Of a stretch of 11,498 bases of DNA, positions 7,231-11,498 are shown in pieces. The stretch's first letter is position 1, and each line of letters opens with the position of its first letter. The DNA is from JACQXM01 sp964569425. Its GTDB lineage: Bacteria > Planctomycetota > Phycisphaerae > UBA1845. The stretch is taken from NCBI GenBank assembly GCA_964569425.1, contig CAZMVD010000131.1, positions 1 to 11,498 of the forward strand, written 5' to 3'. The translations under genes and the position numbers were made by a program. The notes below the pieces were generated by a model, which made no database searches, had not been told where the DNA came from, and saw nothing but the letters and a program-made list of their open reading frames with translations.

Positions 7231-9171
7231 ATGTCTTACCGGTTGAGTCTTGGCGTCGTTCTACTGCTGGTAGCCTTCGTGTGCGTGTGTGTGTTGGGTC
7301 CGGGGCAAAGGGCGCCGCGCGCCGATTTTGTCTACGTCAATCCCTCGGACATCCATACTCTCGACCCGGCGCGCATGAGCTGGTCGCAGGACTTCCGCGT
7401 GGCCCTCAACCTCTGGGAGGGGCTCACCACCACCGACCCCTCAACCGGCCTGCCCGCCGAAGGCGCCGCGCATTTTCCTCCCGACATCTCACCTGACGAA
7501 CTCGAATACACGTTCACGCTGCGCGACGACGCCCGCTGGTCCAACGGCGACCTGGTGACGTCGGCGGACTTCGTCCGCGGCTGGCGCCGGGCTATGGAGC
7601 CGGGCACCGCGGCCGATTACACTTTCCTGTTTACCGAGCACATCGCGGGCGCGGCGGAGTACGTTCAATGGCGGCGTGAAGCGGTGACCGTCCTGACGGC
7701 CTTGATGCGCCGCGCCGGTGGCTGGTCGCTCGACGCCGCGCACGCCGCCGCCATCGAAAACGCGACACTGGTGCGCGACGCGCTTCTGGCGCTGGGTGGC
7801 AAACCGCCTGCGTCATCGGTCCCGCTTACGCGCCGGGACGGCGCCGACCCGGAAACACACGACGACAAGCGTGAACTCGACTGGCCCGGGGTTCATGCCA
7901 TCGCGCATGCGATGCACGCCGCGGCCATGGACGAGCGTTTCGCCATGGTCGGGATCAAGGCCTTGGACCAGCGGACGTTTGTGGTTCGCCTGAAACAACC
8001 GTGCCCCTATTTCCTGGATTTGGCGGCGTTCCCGGCGCTACTCCCTTGTCACGAGAGCATTGAAACGCTCCGCGAGCGTCACCACAACGTCCCCATCACC
8101 GCCGAGGGGCTGGTGGCGTACGATCCGCAGTGGACCAAGCCGCAGTATCGCCGCGGCGATTACGCCGGGCTCGTGACCAACGGGCCGTACCGCCTCGCCG
8201 AATGGCGCTTCAAACGCCGCGCGCGCCTGGAGGTCAATCCCCATTCGCGCTTCGCCCCGGACATCGCCTGCCGCACTGTGGACATGCTCGTGATCCCCAA
8301 CCTCAACGCCGCGTACATGGCCTACGAAGCGGGGGAGGTCGATTTTCTTCCAGCGCTCGAAGTTTCCTACAGCCACGAGCTGGCCCGCCTGGCGCAGTCG
8401 GGAGCGCGGCGGGACTTCCACCTCACGCCCACCCTGGCCACCTTCTACTTCTTTTTCAATTGTGCCGATGCTGCCGTCGATGGCGTGGCCAACCCCTTCG
8501 TCGATCCTCGGGTGCGCAAGGCCTTTTGCCTGGCCGTGGATCGCGAAGCCGTGGTCTCGCGCGTGCTGGGCCGCGGAGATCGGCCGGCGCGCACCTTCGT
8601 GCCGCCGGGATTAATTCCGGGTTACGAATCGCCGGCAGGTCTTGGGCAGGACCCGGCCGAGGCGCGTACGCTCCTGGCCGAGGCAGGCTACGCCGCGGGC
8701 GCCGGCTTCCCCGCCGTGGAACTGCTGCACCTGGCCGCGGACGAAAAATTGTGCCAGTCAGTGGCACGAATGTGGCGCGACGTGCTCGGCGTATCCGTGT
8801 CGTTGCGCTCCAAAGAAAGCAAGACCTTCGCCGCCGACCGCGCCGCACGCCGCTTCTTCATCGCCCGCGGCAACTGGTACGGCGATTACTTCGACCCGGC
8901 CACCTTCCTCGATTGCTTCCGATCCGGCGACGGCCACAACGCCGGCGGCTATTCCGCCCCGCGCTACGACCAACTGTTGGCCCGTGCCGCGGCCGGAACA
9001 GAGAGATTCGAACTCCTCCGCCGCGCCGAGACTCTGCTCATTGAGGAAGACGCCGCACTCCTGCCTATCCTGCACTATACCAGCCTGCTGGCCATCCAGC
9101 CCAACGTCGCCGGCCTCGATCCCAACCCGCGCCTGCGCTTCTCCTTTCGACAGGTACGGGTGACCCGATGA
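7231..9171 (+). CDS. Family 5 (OppA/DppA-type) ABC importer substrate-binding protein
   Basis: This extracytoplasmic protein is predicted to bind peptides or a similar solute and deliver it to the permeases encoded next. It has 646 residues, against roughly 500-550 for typical family members. The N-terminus has one hydrophobic segment (about 7-23) with cysteines but no proper lipobox, so it may be an uncleaved anchor or atypical signal. Family landmarks are VNPSDIHTLDPARMS (36-50), LWEGLTTTDP (61-70), WSNGDLVTSADFVRGWRR (103-120), TNGPYRLAEW (316-325), and DPRVRKAFCLAVDREAVV in the C-terminal lobe. An additional Ala-rich helical segment at about 145-238 accounts for the extra length. The stop overlaps the next ATG (ATGA). 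The start has only AGG four bases upstream. Substrate specificity cannot be read from the sequence. Confidence 0.92.
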   Translation: MSYRLSLGVVLLLVAFVCVCVLGPGQRAPRADFVYVNPSDIHTLDPARMSWSQDFRVALNLWEGLTTTDPSTGLPAEGAAHFPPDISPDELEYTFTLRDDARWSNGDLVTSADFVRGWRRAMEPGTAADYTFLFTEHIAGAAEYVQWRREAVTVLTALMRRAGGWSLDAAHAAAIENATLVRDALLALGGKPPASSVPLTRRDGADPETHDDKRELDWPGVHAIAHAMHAAAMDERFAMVGIKALDQRTFVVRLKQPCPYFLDLAAFPALLPCHESIETLRERHHNVPITAEGLVAYDPQWTKPQYRRGDYAGLVTNGPYRLAEWRFKRRARLEVNPHSRFAPDIACRTVDMLVIPNLNAAYMAYEAGEVDFLPALEVSYSHELARLAQSGARRDFHLTPTLATFYFFFNCADAAVDGVANPFVDPRVRKAFCLAVDREAVVSRVLGRGDRPARTFVPPGLIPGYESPAGLGQDPAEARTLLAEAGYAAGAGFPAVELLHLAADEKLCQSVARMWRDVLGVSVSLRSKESKTFAADRAARRFFIARGNWYGDYFDPATFLDCFRSGDGHNAGGYSAPRYDQLLARAAAGTERFELLRRAETLLIEEDAALLPILHYTSLLAIQPNVAGLDPNPRLRFSFRQVRVTR

Positions 9172-10091
9172 CCGCGCGCCTGATTCGGCGATTTCTGTTC
9201 GGCTTGCTCAGCGTCTGGGGCGTGTACACGCTGACCTTTCTCATGGTCGTCTCCGTACCCGGCAACCCTTTCCAACAGGGTGAGCGAACCCTGCCGCGCG
9301 AGGTCGAGCAGGCCCTCCGCGCCCGCTACCGCATGGACAGCAACTGGCTCTACTACGCCGAGTTTCTCGGCAGCGCCTTGCGCTTCGACTTCGGCCCCAC
9401 CTTCACCTACACCGACTGGACCTGCGGCCAGATCATCGCCGAATCCCTGCCCGTGTCCGTCATGCTCGGCCTGCTGGCCATGCTCACCGCCGTCGCCATC
9501 GGCGTGCCCGCCGGCGTGTGGAGTGCCGTACGCCGCAACCGCTGGCCCGACGCGACCGTAATGAGCGCGGCCCTGCTCGGGGTCTCACTGCCCACCTTCG
9601 TCACCGGCTCCGTGCTGCTCACGCTGTTCGCCGTTTATGCCCGCGTGCTGCCCATCGGCGGATGGGGAACGCTCGCCCACCTGCCCCTGCCCACCCTGAC
9701 CCTCGCCCTGCCTTTTGCCGCGTACGTCGCGCGCCTCACGCGCACCGGCATGGTTGACGTACTCAGCAGCGATTTTCTCCGCACCGCCGTGGCCAAGGGG
9801 CTGCCGCCGCGGCAGGTCATCTGGAAGCACGCGCTCAAGCCGGCGTTTCTGCCCGTGCTCAGCTACCTCGGCCCCGCCGCCGCGCAGGCCATGACCGGCT
9901 CCTTCGTGGTCGAAAAGGTCTTCGGCGTGCCCGGCATGGGCCAGCACTTCGTCAACGCCGCGCTCAATCGCGACGCCGGGCTCATCCTCGCCACCGTGCT
10001 GGTCTTTTCTGCCATGCTCGTGCTCTTCAACCTGGTGGTGGACGTGCTCTACGCGAAGCTCGATCCGCGAATCGCCGGAGCCGCGGGATGA
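9168..10091 (+). CDS. OppB/DppB-type ABC transporter permease
   Basis: This 307-residue inner-membrane protein is one half of the predicted peptide importer channel. It begins with the typical RRFLFGLLSVWGVYTLTFLM first helix (about 7-28), an extracytoplasmic segment starting VPGNPF, and further hydrophobic segments at about 96-119, 131-160, 171-190, 226-245 and 270-294. The cytoplasmic coupling loop that contacts the ATPase is at about 202-225, with the conserved DFLRTAVAKGLPPRQVIWKH pattern. The C-terminal VVDVLYAKLDPRI is diagnostic of the family. The start codon overlaps the binding-protein stop, and its own stop overlaps the next start, both as ATGA, which indicates translational coupling. 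Assignment to the dipeptide/oligopeptide class is firm; the exact solute is not. Confidence 0.95.
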   Translation: MTARLIRRFLFGLLSVWGVYTLTFLMVVSVPGNPFQQGERTLPREVEQALRARYRMDSNWLYYAEFLGSALRFDFGPTFTYTDWTCGQIIAESLPVSVMLGLLAMLTAVAIGVPAGVWSAVRRNRWPDATVMSAALLGVSLPTFVTGSVLLTLFAVYARVLPIGGWGTLAHLPLPTLTLALPFAAYVARLTRTGMVDVLSSDFLRTAVAKGLPPRQVIWKHALKPAFLPVLSYLGPAAAQAMTGSFVVEKVFGVPGMGQHFVNAALNRDAGLILATVLVFSAMLVLFNLVVDVLYAKLDPRIAGAAG

Positions 10092-11104
10092 GCAATGCCG
10101 CAGCGCACCACGACGCCATTGCCGTGCCGGGAATGTGGCACCGCTTTTCGTGCCACCGCCTGGCACTGATGAGCGGGCTGGTGCTGGTGCTGATGATCGT
10201 CGTCAGCCTCGCTTTCCTTCCTTGGGCCGTCCACTGGCACGACGTGCACAATCTGGAGCGCGCCGTCCGCCACCCGCCCGCTGCGAGTCCCGTTGTAACG
10301 CTCGAAACCTACGTCGCCGCGCTGCCCGGCAACGCAGCGACCTCCTTCGCCTCCCGCGCCGTGTTCCGTGCCGCGTCCTGGCTCGGCCATGACGACCTCG
10401 GCCGCAGCCTGCTCTTCCGCCTGTTGCCCGGATTCCTCATCAGCCTGTTGATCGGCCTCGCCGCCGCGGGCATGGCCGTGGTCATCGGAACCGCCTGGGG
10501 CGCGATTGCCGGCCTCACCGGCGGACGCCTCGATGTGCTGATGATGCGCGTGGTCGACGTGCTCTACGGCCTGCCCTACATCCTGCTGGTGATTGTCCTC
10601 CAGGTCGGACTGGCGAAGCCCCTGCGCGCCCTGTTCGACGGCCCTTCACAAATCGCCGACGCGGCGATCCTGCTCGTGGCGATCGGCGGCGTGAGCTGGC
10701 TGACCATGGCCCGCGTGGTGCGCGGACAGGTGCTCTCCTTGCGCAGCCAGTTATTCGTGGACGCCGCACGCGTCGCCGGTGCCGGCCGGTGGCACGTGCT
10801 CCGCCGCCACATTCTCCCCAACCTCGCCGGCCCCATCGCCGTCTACGCCACGCTCATCGTCCCCCAGGCCATCTTGCAGGAATCGTTCCTGAGCTTCCTG
10901 GGCATCGGCATCCGCCAGCCCACACCCTCGCTCGGCCGCCTCGCCGCCGACGGTGTCGAGGCCGTTAACGCCTATGTGGACTTCTGGTGGCTCCTGTTCT
11001 TCCCCTGCGCCGTGCTCACCCTCACCCTCCTCGCCCTCAACTTCCTCGGCGACGCCCTCCGCGACGCCCTCGACCCCCGCTCCACCGCCGCCACCGTGAG
11101 CTGA
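10088..11104 (+). CDS. OppC/DppC-type ABC transporter permease
   Basis: This 338-residue protein is the partner permease. The first helix is at about 28-47, followed by an extracytoplasmic region up to the family signature LGHDDLGRSLLFRLL (99-113). Here His replaces the Thr usual in LGTDDLGRD. Further hydrophobic segments lie at about 114-143, 161-177, 191-210, 249-273 and 300-320. The ATPase-coupling loop at 225-245 has DAARVAGAG and HILPN, close to the family consensus. SFLSFLGIGIRQPTPSLG and LNFLGDALRDALDP complete the C-terminal family pattern. It starts within the ATGA overlap with the preceding permease. No ATPase genes follow within the 394 bases to the window edge. Confidence 0.95.
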   Translation: MSNAAAHHDAIAVPGMWHRFSCHRLALMSGLVLVLMIVVSLAFLPWAVHWHDVHNLERAVRHPPAASPVVTLETYVAALPGNAATSFASRAVFRAASWLGHDDLGRSLLFRLLPGFLISLLIGLAAAGMAVVIGTAWGAIAGLTGGRLDVLMMRVVDVLYGLPYILLVIVLQVGLAKPLRALFDGPSQIADAAILLVAIGGVSWLTMARVVRGQVLSLRSQLFVDAARVAGAGRWHVLRRHILPNLAGPIAVYATLIVPQAILQESFLSFLGIGIRQPTPSLGRLAADGVEAVNAYVDFWWLLFFPCAVLTLTLLALNFLGDALRDALDPRSTAATVS

Positions 11105-11146
11105 CGCCGATTCCACAGTCGATACGTCGATGTCGTCAAAGCGAGC

Positions 11147-11164
11147 CGCGGGCTTCAGCCCGCG
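11147..11164 (+). repeat. GC-rich palindrome after the importer genes
   Basis: CGCGGGC and GCCCGCG form seven pairs around TTCA, 43 bases after the last permease stop. No T-tract follows, so termination is uncertain. The tip GGCTTCAGCC resembles GGCTTTCCAGCC in the hairpin at 7125-7142, suggesting related REP-like palindromes. Confidence 0.45.
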
Positions 11165-11239
11165 CGGACTCTCGGTCATTCAATACTGATTCCCCTTGGT
11201 GTACTACGGGCCGTTGGAAAACGCCCAAACGCCGAAAGT

Positions 11240-11280
11240 GACATTAATGTCGCTCCACCGCCGCAACGGCGGCTTGAGCG
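11240..11280. repeat. Perfect palindrome followed by a stem-loop
   Basis: GACATTAATGTC (11240-11251) is a perfect 12-base dyad. It abuts a stem-loop in which CGCTC (11251-11255) pairs with GAGCG (11276-11280) and the inner CCGCCG/CGGCGG (11258-11272) closes a CAA loop. This may be part of the repeat island that fills the right end. Confidence 0.4.
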
Positions 11281-11383
11281 CCGTGACAGGGGCGAATGCC
11301 ATTCTCACGCGCCCAGAGTTCTCGATTGCAGGTCCGCCGACCATCGCATCGCACCACTTGACTGGTTTCAAGGCCAAAGACAG

Positions 11384-11498
11384 GTCCCGTCACCAGGGAC
11401 GTTGCGACTTTTCGCCCAAAGCGTCGCGGCCAATAGTTCGTTCCAACGCCAAAGGCGTTGTGGCGCTCAGCCCAGGGTTGCCGCACAGCAGCTACCCG
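11384..11498. repeat. REP-like repeat cluster, cut by the window edge
   Basis: GTCCC/GGGAC (11384-11400) is a five-pair hairpin. CAACGCC/GGCGTTG (11444-11460) is a perfect seven-pair stem around AAA. It is followed by CCCAGGGTTGCCGC and then GCTACCC at the edge, which looks like the beginning of a further inverted repeat. From memory, sequences of this kind recur in planctomycete genomes and produce spurious reading frames. The stretch 11105-11498 shows no convincing gene on either strand. Confidence 0.45.

Noticed and set aside
7231..7300. Lipoprotein signal on the binding protein
   Set aside because: Cysteines occur in the hydrophobic segment (VAFVCVCVLG), but the residue before each is Val rather than Gly, Ala or Ser, so no lipobox is satisfied.
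11244..11486. Minus-strand reading frame of 80 residues at the right end
   Set aside because: It spans several palindromes, its translation (QPWAERHNAFGV at the start) resembles repeat-derived spurious frames I recall from planctomycetes, it has no ribosome binding site, and its composition is Arg-rich and unlike a folded protein.

Overview
The window is GC-rich bacterial chromosome, most probably from a member of the Planctomycetota (perhaps Phycisphaerae-like). The main clue is the secreted protein at 3684-5747. Its subtilisin-like fold, beta-sandwich modules and two Asp-rich, dockerin/EF-hand-type calcium loops are an architecture common in that phylum. The window-edge secreted protein, the small protein inside the complex I cluster and the short palindromic repeats agree with this. 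The assignment rests on sequence style and recall, not on a search.

Left half, minus strand, in transcription order: a subtilisin-like secreted protein (5747 to 3684) in which all four catalytic or oxyanion residues are replaced; then nuoI (3520 to 2894), nuoA (2853 to 2335), an uncharacterised 100-residue protein coupled to nuoA by a 4-base ATGA overlap (2338 to 2036), and nuoB (1954 to 1436); then nadD (1234 to 614) and the start of another secreted protein (392 to the window edge). Sigma70-like promoters can be proposed before the subtilase-like gene, nuoI and the edge gene; the last has a perfect TATAAT. NuoI, NuoA and NuoB are complex I subunits. The other nuo genes are absent here, so complex I must be encoded at more than one locus if it is complete.

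Right half, plus strand: a secreted, helical, HEAT-like protein (6019-7089), then a peptide-type ABC importer set: family 5 substrate-binding protein (7231-9171), OppB/DppB-type permease (9168-10091) and OppC/DppC-type permease (10088-11104). The last three are joined by 4-base ATGA overlaps. No importer ATPase is in the window. A folded, cloverleaf-like inverted-repeat element (7093-7183) fills most of the gap between the helical protein and the binding protein.

The divergent region 5748-6018 carries opposing candidate promoters, a perfect 12-base palindrome and a hairpin. The last 394 bases (11105-11498) hold no convincing gene but several short palindromes, which looks like a REP-type repeat island.

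No defence system, CRISPR array, tRNA, rRNA or transposase gene was found. The observations most worth following are the catalytically dead subtilase, the unknown protein coupled into the nuo cluster, and the cloverleaf element.
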